Shown here piece by piece: positions 9,196 to 16,691 of a stretch of 64,000 bases of DNA. Source of the stretch: Streptomyces sp. ISL-100 (GTDB lineage: Bacteria; Actinomycetota; Actinomycetes; Streptomycetales; Streptomycetaceae); NCBI RefSeq assembly GCF_018614615.1, contig NZ_JAGGOK010000041.1:168211-232210 (forward strand), in the 5' to 3' direction. The first letter of the stretch is position 1, and each line of letters starts with the position of its first letter. The notes under the pieces are model-generated. The model ran no database searches. It worked only from the letters and a program-made list of their open reading frames with translations, and was not told the DNA's origin. The position numbers and the translations under genes are program-made.

Positions 9196-9267
9196 TGGGC
9201 TATGGTGTAATTGGCAGCACGAGGGTTTCTGGTTCCCTTAGTCTAGGTTCGAGTCCTGGTAGCCCAG
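9196..9267 (+). tRNA. tRNA-Gln (CTG), copy 1
   Basis: 72-nt tRNA with acceptor arms TGGGCTA/TAGCCCA, a D arm, anticodon CTG in loop TTCTGGT, and T arm AGGTTCGAGTCCT. CCA is not encoded. The anticodon stem AGGGT/TCCCT leaves a T-T mismatch next to the loop. It is an exact copy of the tRNA at 9530. Confidence 0.95.
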
Positions 9268-9290
9268 CTCGCAGAGCTTTTTCTGCACAG

Positions 9291-9363
9291 GCCCCCGTTG
9301 TGTAGCGGCCTAGCACGCCGCCCTCTCAAGGCGGTAGCGCCGGTTCGAATCCGGTCGGGGGTA
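9291..9363 (+). tRNA. tRNA-Glu (CTC), copy 1
   Basis: 73-nt tRNA with acceptor GCCCCCG/CGGGGGT (first pair G-T), anticodon stem CCGCC/GGCGG, loop CTCTCAA (anticodon CTC), and T loop TTCGAAT. CCA is not encoded. It is repeated identically at 9427 and 9625. Confidence 0.96.
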
Positions 9364-9426
9364 CAGATCCTTTCTTTCCATCGCCTTCGGGTCGCTCCCG
9401 GATGCGCTGACGCAAGGATCGCTAGG

Positions 9427-9499
9427 GCCCCCGTTGTGTAGCGGCCTAGCACGCCGCCCTCTCAAGGCGGTAGCGCCGGTTCGAATCCGGTCGGGGGTA
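9427..9499 (+). tRNA. tRNA-Glu (CTC), copy 2
   Basis: Same 73 nt as the tRNA at 9291. The spacer between the two tRNA-Glu copies holds a GATCCTT/AAGGATC inverted repeat, which could help precursor processing. Confidence 0.96.
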
Positions 9500-9529
9500 C
9501 AGGTTGGGACCGATTGGTCTAAACCATTT

Positions 9530-9601
9530 TGGGCTATGGTGTAATTGGCAGCACGAGGGTTTCTGGTTCCCTTAGTCTAGGTTCGAGTCCTGGTAGCCCA
9601 G
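9530..9601 (+). tRNA. tRNA-Gln (CTG), copy 2
   Basis: Same sequence as the tRNA at 9196, including the T-T mismatch at the base of the anticodon loop. The first bases after it (GCTCGCAGAGCT) also match those after copy 1, which points to duplication of a Gln-Glu unit. Confidence 0.95.
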
Positions 9602-9624
9602 CTCGCAGAGCTCATATCTGCAAG

Positions 9625-9697
9625 GCCCCCGTTGTGTAGCGGCCTAGCACGCCGCCCTCTCAAGGCGGTAGCGCCGGTTCGAATCCGGTCGGGGGTA
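9625..9697 (+). tRNA. tRNA-Glu (CTC), copy 3
   Basis: Third identical tRNA-Glu and the end of the Gln-Glu-Glu-Gln-Glu array. It is followed at once by a hairpin terminator. Confidence 0.96.
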
Positions 9698-9703
9698 CGT
9701 ACG

Positions 9704-9742
9704 AAGAAGAAGGCCTTCCGCACTGCGCGGGGGGCCTTCTTG
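9704..9742 (+). terminator. Terminator of the tRNA cluster
   Basis: AAGAAGGCC (9707-9715) pairs with GGCCTTCTT (9733-9741), followed by TG. It sits 7 nt after the last tRNA. Confidence 0.75.
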
Positions 9743-9811
9743 TATGGCCAAAGCACTACGCTGGGCCGCGTATCGAAGCCTTCGCATCCGTCCGCCTGAG
9801 GAGCGCCGAAG

Positions 9812-10150
9812 TTGGAACCCCTCGTACACACCGCGGAGTTACGCGTCGTCCGCACCTGCCGGCCGGACGGACTCCGTGTCGAAGGTGTCGTGGACGTACA
9901 CGGGCACCAGCACCTGCGCACCGCCCTTGAGGCGGTCGAGCAGACAGACGGAGACGTCCAACTCGACCTGTCCGGGCTGGAGTTCCTCGACCTCGGCGGG
10001 CTGCGGCTGCTGATGGCTTTCGCCCGATCGCGCGCCGCGGGAAGCCAGGTGGAGCTGGTGGGTCTCGCTCCGCATCTGCGTGAAGTGATCTCACTGGTCG
10101 GCTGGGACGAGACCCCCGGCCTGCGGCTGGGAGCCAACCATGTCAACTGA
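9812..10150 (+). CDS. STAS-domain protein (anti-sigma-factor-antagonist-like)
   Basis: 112-residue single STAS domain. Family members usually bind an anti-sigma kinase and are switched off by phosphorylation of a conserved Ser. Here the site reads DLSGLEFLDLGGL, so the usual Ser of the SSG turn is replaced by Leu or Gly and phospho-control may be lost. A TTG start at 9812 follows GAGGAG at 8 nt. The stop overlaps the start of the next gene by 11 bp, so the two form a pair of STAS and kinase-like proteins. Confidence 0.82.
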   Translation: MEPLVHTAELRVVRTCRPDGLRVEGVVDVHGHQHLRTALEAVEQTDGDVQLDLSGLEFLDLGGLRLLMAFARSRAAGSQVELVGLAPHLREVISLVGWDETPGLRLGANHVN

Positions 10151-11111
10151 CAGCGGCCTGAACGGTGCGGGCTTCGTTCATCACGCCTCCCTGTACGACG
10201 GCGACGAGGCATTCCTCGCGATGGCTCTGCCCTTCGCCGAGGAGGGCCTGGACGCGGGGGAGCCGGTGCTCGCCGCGACCACGCCCGCCAATTCGAACTG
10301 CTCCGTGGCGCCCTGGGCGCGCGGGCCCACGGCCTCGACACGGCGGAGACGGCCTACTTCGGCCGCAGACCGGTGGAGCGCGTCTCGTCGTTCCTGCGGT
10401 ACGTGAAACGCCGCGAGGTACCGGGGCGGCGGACGCGGATCATCGCCGAGCCGCTGTGGGCCGGCAAATCCGCCCGCCAGATCGCGGAGTGGAAGTGCAT
10501 GGAGTCCGGGCTGAACGTGCTGCTCGCGGACCGTGACGTCTGGATGATCTGTCCGTACGACACCAGGACGGTCCCCGAGGACGTCGCGGCGGCCGCCCGC
10601 GCCACCCACCCCGCTCATGTGGTCGGGGCGAAGATCCTGCCCTGTGCGGCGTACGTCGATCCGGACGCGTACGCCGCGGTGGCCGACGCCCCGCTGCCGC
10701 CGCCGCCGCTGGGAGCCGACCGGTTGGACGGGCCGGCCACACCTGCTGCCGTACGCGCCTTCGTGCGGGGCAGCGCGGCTCGGGCAGGCCTTTCGGGGGC
10801 GCGTCTCGCGATGGCCGAGATCGTCGCCAACGAGGGCGCTGACCTGCCTGCTCGACCGCGGCGCTACGGGGGCGGAGGTGTGCGCGTGGGAAGAGCCCGG
10901 CATCGTCGCCTGGGACCTGTTCGCCACCGGGCCGGCTACCGCGGCTCCGGCGGCCTGGGCGGGGTTCGCACCGCCCGGTGAGCGGGCCGACCCGTTCGAC
11001 GGGCTGTGGCTGATGCGCAGCCTCTGCGAATCGGTGGAGATCCGGATGGTGGACGGCAGGATGCGGCTCCGTCTGCGGTACGGGGGGAAGGGCAACGCGG
11101 AGCGCCTCTGA
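10140..11111 (+). pseudogene. MEDS-domain sensor / HATPase anti-sigma-like gene, frameshifted twice
   Basis: Joined across two shifts, the gene encodes about 320 residues: an N-terminal MEDS (DcmR-type) sensory domain (FVHHASLYDGDEAFL) and a C-terminal HATPase_c_2 anti-sigma-like kinase domain. Frame 1 runs from 10140 to about 10292. A missing base at about 10293 moves coding to a second frame, which continues ELLRGALGARAHG to about 10834. An extra G in the GGG run at 10834-10836 restores the first frame (ALTCLLDRGATGAEV), which then runs to the stop at 11109. Coding bias persists throughout, so the lesion is recent or a sequencing error. As given, translation would stop at 10406 after 88 residues. 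Confidence 0.8.
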
Positions 11112-11319
11112 AGGGGCCCTGCGGGGCTTTCCCCGACCCGCCCCTTCCCGAAGGGCGCTGCCCCAGACCCCGCTCCTCAAACGCCGGAGGGGCTGGATGA
11201 TGCCGTGAGCGGCAAATCCAGCCCGTCCGGCGTTTGAGGACACGCCCGAAGGGCGTCCCGGGGGTCTGGGGGCTCGCCCCCAGTTCGGGAAGGGGCGGGT
11301 CGGGGAACAGCGCCGCAGG
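11112..11319. repeat. Palindromic intergenic element, copy A
   Basis: About 208 bp forming a long imperfect inverted repeat. The inner arms are TCAAACGCCGGAGGGGCTGG and its partner CAGCCCGTCCGGCGTTTGA. The outer arms are CCCCGACCCGCCCCTTCCCG and GGGAAGGGGCGGGTCGGGG. It lies between convergent genes, where it may end transcription from both sides. Related copies are at 23710-24215 (split) and 49970-50180. Confidence 0.8.
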
Positions 11320-11336
11320 CACCCGCACCGTCCATG

Positions 11337-11363
11337 CACCCGCACCCGCACCCGCACCCGCAC
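11337..11363. repeat. CGCACC hexamer repeat
   Basis: Four to five tandem CGCACC units between the palindromic element and the end of ndgR. It is a simple-sequence tract with no evident function. Confidence 0.7.
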
Positions 11364-11379
11364 GCGAGCAGCGGCTCGC

Positions 11380-12099
11380 TCAGCCGCCCGAGCGGCGCAA
11401 CGCCTCCGACAGGCGCGCCGCAGAGTCGATGACCGCCTGCGCGTGCATCCGCCCGGGGTGACGCGTCAGCCGCTCGATCGGTCCGGATACCGAGACCGCC
11501 GCGACCACCCGATTCGACGGCCCCCGCACCGGCGCCGACACCGACGCCACCCCCGGCTCCCGCTCGCCGATCGACTGCGCCCAGCCCCGCCGCCGTACAC
11601 CGGACAGCGCCGTCGCCGTGAAGCGGGCGCCCTGGAGGCCCCGGTGCAGCCGCTCCGGCTCCTCCCAGGCCATCAGGATCTGCGCGGACGAGCCCGCCTT
11701 CATGGTGAGCGTGGAGCCCACCGGGACGGTGTCCCGCAGTCCGGACAGCCGCTCGGCCGCCGCGACGCAGATACGCATGTCGCCCTGCCGGCGGTAGAGC
11801 TGCGCGCTCTCGCCGGTGACGTCACGCAGGTGCGTGAGTACGGGGCCGGCCGTGGCCAGCAGCCGGTCCTCGCCCGCCGCAGCGGAAAGTTCCGACAGTC
11901 GGGGGCCGAGGATGAACCGGCCCTGCATGTCCCTCGCCACCATCCGGTGGTGTTCCAGTGCCACGGCAAGGCGATGTGCCGTGGGTCGTGCAAGCCCTGT
12001 CGCCGCGACCAGCCCGGCGAGGGTGGCCGGACCGGACTCCAGTGCGCTCAGTACCAGAGCTGCCTTGTCGAGAACGCCGACGCCGCTAGAGTTGTCCAT
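11380..12099 (-). CDS. ndgR: IclR-family regulator NdgR
   Basis: 239-residue IclR-type transcription factor. An N-terminal winged HTH (TLAGLVAATGLARPTAHRL, residues about 26-44) precedes an IclR effector domain. Divergent orientation to leuC identifies it as NdgR (AreB), the regulator of leucine and other amino-acid genes and of antibiotic production in Streptomyces. The ATG at 12099 gives the family's usual length of about 238. A perfect inverted repeat in the shared promoter region is the likely operator. Confidence 0.92.
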   Translation of the reverse strand: MDNSSGVGVLDKAALVLSALESGPATLAGLVAATGLARPTAHRLAVALEHHRMVARDMQGRFILGPRLSELSAAAGEDRLLATAGPVLTHLRDVTGESAQLYRRQGDMRICVAAAERLSGLRDTVPVGSTLTMKAGSSAQILMAWEEPERLHRGLQGARFTATALSGVRRRGWAQSIGEREPGVASVSAPVRGPSNRVVAAVSVSGPIERLTRHPGRMHAQAVIDSAARLSEALRRSGG

Positions 12100-12129
12100 G
12101 CGTCGATACTCGCGTCTCACTCTGTGAAA

Positions 12130-12158
12130 CGCAAGTTCAATTTTTCCGGGAACTTGCG
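12130..12158. promoter_or_regulatory. Perfect inverted repeat between ndgR and leuC, likely NdgR operator
   Basis: CGCAAGTTC (12130-12138) and GAACTTGCG (12150-12158) form a perfect 9-bp inverted repeat around an 11-nt AT-rich centre. It lies 31 bp upstream of the ndgR start and 117 bp upstream of leuC. NdgR/AreB homologues are known to bind this intergenic region. That this exact repeat is the site is inference. Confidence 0.75.
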
Positions 12159-12274
12159 AATCTGTAGGGGAGGCCGCACAACGGCTCAGCAGCCACCGCC
12201 CCGACGGGGGGTCCAGGGCGAGGGCGATCCGATCTCTAGATGGGCCGGTGAAGACGCCGGTCGAAGGGAAAGCG

Positions 12275-13699
12275 ATGGGTAGGACACTTGCGGAGAAGGT
12301 CTGGGACGACCATGTCGTCAGGCGCGCCGAGGGCGAGCCGGATCTCCTCTTCATCGATCTGCACCTGCTGCACGAGGTGACCAGCCCGCAGGCCTTCGAC
12401 GGCCTCCGCAAGAGCGGCCGCCAGGTACGGCGGCTCGACCTCACCATCGCCACCGAGGATCACAACACCCCGACCATCGACATCGACAAGCCGATCGCGG
12501 ACCCGGTCTCCCGCGTCCAGCTGGAGACGCTGCGCAAGAACTGCGCCGACTTCGGCGTGCGGCTGCACCCGCTCGGCGACGTCGAGCAGGGCGTCGTCCA
12601 CGTCGTGGGACCGCAGCTGGGCCTGACCCAGCCCGGCACCACCGTGGTGTGCGGCGACAGCCACACCTCCACGCACGGCGCGTTCGGCGCGCTGGCGTTC
12701 GGCATCGGCACCAGCCAGGTCGAGCACGTCCTGGCCACGCAGACCCTGCCGATGGCGCCCCCGAAGACCATGGCGATCACGGTCGAGGGCGAACTGCCCG
12801 CCGACGTAACCGCCAAGGACCTGATCCTGGCGATCATCGCGAAGATCGGCACCGGCGGCGGTCAGGGTTACGTACTCGAATACCGCGGTTCCGCCATCGA
12901 GAAGCTCTCGATGGAGGCCCGGATGACCATCTGCAACATGTCGATCGAGGCCGGTGCGCGCGCGGGCATGATCGCCCCCGACAAGACCACCTTCGACTAC
13001 CTCCAGGGCCGTGCACACGCCCCGAAGGGCGAGGACTGGGACGCCGCAGTCGCCTACTGGCAGACGCTGCGCACCGACGACGACGCCGTTTTCGACGCCG
13101 AGGTCGTCATCGACGCCGCCGATCTGGCGCCGTTCGTCACCTGGGGCACCAACCCGGGCCAGGGCGCGCCGCTGTCGGCGAACGTCCCCGACCCTGCTTC
13201 GTACGAGGACGCTTCGGAGCGCTTCGCCGCCGAAAAGGCCCTGGAGTACATGGGGTTGACCGCCGGGCAGCCGCTGCGCGAGATCAAGGTCGACACCGTC
13301 TTCGTAGGTTCGTGCACCAACGGCCGCATCGAGGACCTGCGTGCCGCCGCCGCGCTCATGGACGGCCGCAAAGTCGCCGACGGCGTACGGATGCTGATCG
13401 TTCCGGGGTCTGTGCGAGTCGCGCTGCAGGCCATCGAAGAGGGCCTGGACAAGGTGTTCACCGCCGCCGGGGCCGAATGGCGGCACGCGGGCTGCTCGAT
13501 GTGTCTGGGCATGAACCCGGACCAGCTGGCGCCCGGTGAGCGCTCCGCGTCCACCTCCAACCGCAACTTCGAGGGCAGGCAGGGCAAGGGCGGCCGTACC
13601 CACCTGGTGTCGCCGCAGGTTGCCGCCGCGACGGCGGTGCTGGGCCACCTGGCCGCGCCCGCCGACCTGTCCGACGTTCCGACGCTCGTGGAGGCCTGA
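12275..13699 (+). CDS. leuC: 3-isopropylmalate dehydratase large subunit
   Basis: 474-residue LeuC. With LeuD it isomerises 2-isopropylmalate to 3-isopropylmalate in leucine synthesis. The three [4Fe-4S] cysteines lie in FVGSCTNGR and HAGCSMCLGMNPDQL. The start is ATG 12275 (MGRTLAEKVWDDHVV) after GGGA. An in-frame GTG at 12248 would add nine residues. The leader before it contains a minimal ATG-GGC-CGG-TGA frame at 12240. leuD follows after 5 nt. Confidence 0.97.
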   Translation: MGRTLAEKVWDDHVVRRAEGEPDLLFIDLHLLHEVTSPQAFDGLRKSGRQVRRLDLTIATEDHNTPTIDIDKPIADPVSRVQLETLRKNCADFGVRLHPLGDVEQGVVHVVGPQLGLTQPGTTVVCGDSHTSTHGAFGALAFGIGTSQVEHVLATQTLPMAPPKTMAITVEGELPADVTAKDLILAIIAKIGTGGGQGYVLEYRGSAIEKLSMEARMTICNMSIEAGARAGMIAPDKTTFDYLQGRAHAPKGEDWDAAVAYWQTLRTDDDAVFDAEVVIDAADLAPFVTWGTNPGQGAPLSANVPDPASYEDASERFAAEKALEYMGLTAGQPLREIKVDTVFVGSCTNGRIEDLRAAAALMDGRKVADGVRMLIVPGSVRVALQAIEEGLDKVFTAAGAEWRHAGCSMCLGMNPDQLAPGERSASTSNRNFEGRQGKGGRTHLVSPQVAAATAVLGHLAAPADLSDVPTLVEA

Positions 13700-13704
13700 G
13701 CATC

Positions 13705-14304
13705 ATGGCCATGGAAGCTTTCACCGCACACACCGGCCGGGCCGTTCCGCTGCGTCGCAGCAACGTCGACACCGACCAGATCATCCCCGCGCACTGGCTG
13801 AAGAAGGTCACCCGCGACGGCTTCGAGGACGGGCTGTTCGAGGCCTGGCGCAAGGACCCGCAGTTCGTGCTCAACCGCCCCGAGCGGGAGGGTGCCACGG
13901 TTCTGGTGGCGGGTCCGGACTTCGGTACCGGCTCCTCCCGTGAGCATGCCGTGTGGGCGCTGCAGAATTACGGCTTCAAGGCCGTCATCTCGTCGCGGTT
14001 CGCCGACATCTTCCGCGGCAACTCGCTCAAGAACGGCCTGCTGACCGTCGTGCTCGACCAGAAGGTCGTGGACGCGCTCTGGGACCTGGTCGACGCGGAC
14101 CCCACCGCCGAGATCACCGTGGACCTCGAGGACCGTCAAGTCCGTGCCGAAGGCATTACGGCTGATTTTGAACTTGACGAGAACGCCCGCTGGCGGCTGC
14201 TGAATGGTCTGGACGACATCAGCATCACCCTCCAGAACGAGCCGTCCATCGCTGCTTACGAGGCCGGCCGACCGTCGTTCAAGCCCAGTACGACGCAGGT
14301 CTGA
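13705..14304 (+). CDS. leuD: 3-isopropylmalate dehydratase small subunit
   Basis: LeuD, 199 residues (197 from the second ATG at 13711). It is the swivel-domain partner of LeuC, with RRSNVDTDQIIPAHWL near the N-terminus and the substrate-site loop FGTGSSREHAVWAL. GGAGG lies within the end of leuC. It is the last gene of the leuCD operon, followed by a terminator hairpin. Confidence 0.97.
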   Translation: MAMEAFTAHTGRAVPLRRSNVDTDQIIPAHWLKKVTRDGFEDGLFEAWRKDPQFVLNRPEREGATVLVAGPDFGTGSSREHAVWALQNYGFKAVISSRFADIFRGNSLKNGLLTVVLDQKVVDALWDLVDADPTAEITVDLEDRQVRAEGITADFELDENARWRLLNGLDDISITLQNEPSIAAYEAGRPSFKPSTTQV

Positions 14305-14319
14305 CGCCCTCGCATCACT

Positions 14320-14355
14320 CCGTTGCCCCCTGCCGCTCGCGGTGGGGGGCAACGG
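14320..14355 (+). terminator. Terminator after leuCD
   Basis: CCGTTGCCCCC (14320-14330) pairs perfectly with GGGGGCAACGG (14345-14355), 11 bp with a 14-nt loop, 16 nt after the leuD stop. Confidence 0.8.
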
Positions 14356-14496
14356 CATGTTTGGGCCCCAACTCCCGTGGTAGGCGAGGGACATGGGGGC
14401 AACGCGGCAAGGGTCTGGGAGGGCTTTTGGACACCCGGATTCCATTAGTTGCCCCCGCCGGAGGCGACAACTCGCCCCAGATGGCACAATCGGTGC

Positions 14497-14724
14497 ATGG
14501 AACGCGACAGCCAACTCAAGCTCTATGAGGCAGTCGCGGACCGGTTGAAAGAAGCACACACAAGAGTGCGCACACTGCAAGTCCCGGAGGGCGTACGGAT
14601 GGCGCTGACCCGGAAGCTGCTGGTCATAACGGCCGCGGCGAAACACGATCTCGCCGATGCGGCAAGGCGCCTGGACAGGTTGATGAAGGACCTCGATGAG
14701 GGTCGATTCCCTGAAGGTGACTGA
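14497..14724 (+). CDS. Small conserved helical protein of unknown function
   Basis: 75-residue, highly charged, probably all-helical protein (DRLKEAHTRVRTLQVPEG, then KHDLADAARRLDRLMKDLDEG). I do not recognise a domain. Small proteins of this kind are found between leuD and hupS in Streptomyces. No Shine-Dalgarno precedes the ATG at 14497. A CACAAT -10-like hexamer at 14485-14490 would place transcription start at the ATG, so it may be leaderless. Confidence 0.75.
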   Translation: MERDSQLKLYEAVADRLKEAHTRVRTLQVPEGVRMALTRKLLVITAAAKHDLADAARRLDRLMKDLDEGRFPEGD

Positions 14725-14787
14725 GGCCTGTGGAAGTCCTCAAGGTCTACTTCGTTGCGGCACTAGGGTGATTAGCCCGTTTCGTGT

Positions 14788-14816
14788 TTGATTTGCGGTA
14801 TATATCTGCCTAACGT
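14788..14816 (+). promoter_or_regulatory. Candidate hupS promoter
   Basis: TTGATT (14788-14793), a 17-nt spacer, and TAACGT (14811-14816) in an AT-rich stretch about 50 bp upstream of the hupS GTG. The match is by eye only. Confidence 0.45.
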
Positions 14817-14867
14817 GCGAAAAAGCTTGAACACATTCGTTCTGGCAATGTCTCCGAAGGGGAAGAC

Positions 14868-15542
14868 GTGAACAAGGCGCAGCTCGTAGAAGCGATTGCA
14901 GACAAGGTCGGCGGCCGTCAGCAGGCCGCGGACGCGGTCGACGCGGTACTCGACGCGATCGTCCGTGCAACGGTCGCCGGCGACCGCGTGTCGGTCACCG
15001 GCTTCGGATCGTTCGAGAAGGTTGAGCGTCCGGCCCGTTACGCCCGCAACCCGCAGACGGGCGAGCGGGTACGGGTCAAGAAGACCTCGGTTCCGCGCTT
15101 CCGCGCCGGTCAGGGCTTCAAGGACCTGGTCAGCGGCTCGAAGAAGCTCCCCAAGGGTGGCGAGGTAGCCGTCAAGAAGGCGCCCAAGGGCAGCCTTTCC
15201 GGCCCGCCCCCCACCATTGCCAAGGCCGCGGCCAAGAAGGCCGCCACCAAGCGGGCCGCCGCCAAGAAGACGACCCCGGCGAAGAAGGCGGCCCCCGCCA
15301 AGAAGGCCACCACGGCGAAGAAGGCGACCCCGGCCAAGAAGGCCACGGGCGCCGCGAAGAAGACCACGGCCGCCGGGAAGAAGGCGGCCCCCGCCAAGCA
15401 GGCAGCGGCCAAGAAGGCCACGCCTGCGAAGGCCACTGCCAAGAAGACCGCACCGGCCAAGAAGGCCACCGCGAAGAAGGCGCCCGCCAAGAAGACCACC
15501 GCGCGCAAGACCACCGCCAAGAAGACCGCTGCCGGGAAGTAG
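14868..15542 (+). CDS. hupS: HU-family nucleoid protein HupS (HU plus Lys/Ala-rich tail)
   Basis: 224-residue two-part DNA-binding protein. Residues 1-99 are a bacterial HU domain (NKAQLVEAIADKVGG; TGFGSFEKVERPARYARNPQ), which binds and bends DNA as a dimer. The remainder is a lysine/alanine tail of KKA(A/T/P)PAKK-like repeats resembling eukaryotic histone H1. This layout is that of Streptomyces HupS (Hup2), which compacts the nucleoid in spores. The GTG start follows a GGGGAAG RBS. The tail is encoded by a degenerate GCCAAGAAG repeat, prone to length change. Confidence 0.96.
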   Translation: MNKAQLVEAIADKVGGRQQAADAVDAVLDAIVRATVAGDRVSVTGFGSFEKVERPARYARNPQTGERVRVKKTSVPRFRAGQGFKDLVSGSKKLPKGGEVAVKKAPKGSLSGPPPTIAKAAAKKAATKRAAAKKTTPAKKAAPAKKATTAKKATPAKKATGAAKKTTAAGKKAAPAKQAAAKKATPAKATAKKTAPAKKATAKKAPAKKTTARKTTAKKTAAGK

Positions 15543-15567
15543 CAGGGGCAGCAAGGACTCACGCGCC

Positions 15568-15597
15568 GGGCCGGGCTCCCTCCGGGGAGCCCGGCCC
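15568..15597 (+). terminator. Terminator after hupS
   Basis: GGGCCGGGCTCCC pairs perfectly with GGGAGCCCGGCCC around TCCG (13-bp stem). It lies between convergent hupS and the CofC-like gene, so it may serve both. Confidence 0.8.
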
Positions 15598-15644
15598 GCG
15601 GTGTGTTCCGGTCCGCAAGCGGGCCCCCGGGCAGAGGGCGCCGC

Positions 15645-15848
15645 TCAGAAGGTCTGCAGCGTCACCAGAGTGATGCGCAGGTCCGCGCCCTCGCCGTCCC
15701 CCTCGATACGCACCCGCTGGCCGGGACGCAGCAGCCGCAGGCCGCCCGCGTCGAAGGCCCGGGCGTCGAAGTCCACCGGGGTGCCGTCGTCGAGCAGCAC
15801 ACTGCCGCTGCGGGTCTCGGAGTCGTACGTGTACGCGGTCGCCTGCAT
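15645..15848 (-). other. C-terminal small domain of the CofC frame, possibly a separate 67-residue protein
   Basis: From the ATG at 15848 the sequence (MQATAYTYDSETRSGSVLL...) resembles a small beta-barrel of the cold-shock type: an aromatic first strand, GSVLLDDG, and LRPGQRVRIEG. In related genomes, as I remember them, CofC ends before this point and such a protein is separate. No RBS precedes the ATG, but a TACGCT -10-like hexamer 6 nt upstream would permit a leaderless transcript. Fusion or independent gene remains open. Confidence 0.45.
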
Positions 15849-16508
15849 AACCGCAGCGTATCTGGCGGTGACCGCCGCGCTCAGCCGGGCCGTGCGCGGG
15901 CCCACGCCGAGCGCCACCGCCGCCCGCAGATCGTCGCCCGTGTCCACGTCCTGGCGTACGGAATCAACTCCGTCGAGCGGTATTTCCCGGGCCCCCGCGG
16001 CCGAATGCCGGGCACGCGAAGGACCGCCGAAGAACGGCGCCAATTCCACCCCCGGCGCCGCCGAAAGAAGCGTCGTACCGATTCCGGCGGCATCAGCCAG
16101 AAATGCACGTGGAAATGCGGCGGCGTAATCGAGCACCTGCTGCAATTCCGCCGGCCGCAGTGCGGGAAGATCCGCATTCAGCGACGCGACTGCGGCCCCG
16201 GGCCGCCGCGCCCGCACCGTGCGCGCCCCGTGCGCCAAAGCGGCGTTGAGACCCGCGGCAGGGGTGTCCGGCGCGATACGCGCCCCGAGGGCGGCCAGCG
16301 CGGCGGCCGCGGGGCCGTCGTCCGTGACGACCACCACATCCCGTACGGCGGGGCAGGCCAGGACCGCGGCCACGGTGTCCTCGGCGAAGGCGAGAGCGAG
16401 CCCCCGGCGCAGTGCGTCCCCCGCCGAGGGGGCGAGCCTGCTCTTGGCCAGCAACAGGGGCTTCAGGGGGACGACCAGGGACCAGGGAGCGGTCCGGAGC
16501 GTGTTCAG
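15645..16508 (-). CDS. cofC: CofC-like 2-phospho-L-lactate (phosphoenolpyruvate) guanylyltransferase with cold-shock-like C-terminal extension
   Basis: Nucleotidyltransferase of the coenzyme F420 pathway (CofC/FbiD). The core reads PWSLVVPLKPLLLAKSRLAP, VVVTDDG, ALNADLPALRP, GIGTTLL and SVRQDVDTGDDLRAAVALG. The only ATG/GTG/TTG start in frame is TTG at 16454, which would cut off the nucleotide-binding first strand. A CTG at 16508, 9-10 nt after GGAGG, restores it, so CTG is proposed as the real start. The frame then runs without a stop into a 67-residue segment with an OB/cold-shock look (see 15645-15848). The usual family length is about 210, against 287 here. Confidence 0.75.
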   Translation of the reverse strand: MNTLRTAPWSLVVPLKPLLLAKSRLAPSAGDALRRGLALAFAEDTVAAVLACPAVRDVVVVTDDGPAAAALAALGARIAPDTPAAGLNAALAHGARTVRARRPGAAVASLNADLPALRPAELQQVLDYAAAFPRAFLADAAGIGTTLLSAAPGVELAPFFGGPSRARHSAAGAREIPLDGVDSVRQDVDTGDDLRAAVALGVGPRTARLSAAVTARYAAVMQATAYTYDSETRSGSVLLDDGTPVDFDARAFDAGGLRLLRPGQRVRIEGDGEGADLRITLVTLQTF

Positions 16509-16691
16509 TGGCGAGCCCTCCGTCCAGTGCGCGTCGGGCCCTATTGTGGCCTGTTCGTACGGCCGGCAGGGGATCCGGGCCCTGCCCCGGGGCGTACGGT
16601 GTTCTCGACAGACAGGGGACCTGGGGCGACACTTGTGCGCCTGACCAGGCGCGTACGTACAAGCAGCCAGGTCCTAGAGGAAGGTGTCCGA

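Noticed and set aside
9196..9697. Nearly identical blocks resembling an insertion or tandem mobile element
   Set aside because: The repeats are tRNA genes with full cloverleaf structure.
9706..9811. tRNA-adjacent attachment site for an integrative element
   Set aside because: No repeated tRNA 3' end was seen beyond the array itself and no integrase or phage gene lies nearby.
12240..12251. ATG-GGC-CGG-TGA as a leucine attenuator peptide before leuC
   Set aside because: It has only three codons, no leucine codons and no paired terminator/antiterminator stems; control by NdgR is more likely.
15217..15530. Possible CRISPR-like or minisatellite array in the GCCAAGAAG region
   Set aside because: These repeats are in-frame codons of the HupS Lys/Ala tail, not spacer-separated repeats.
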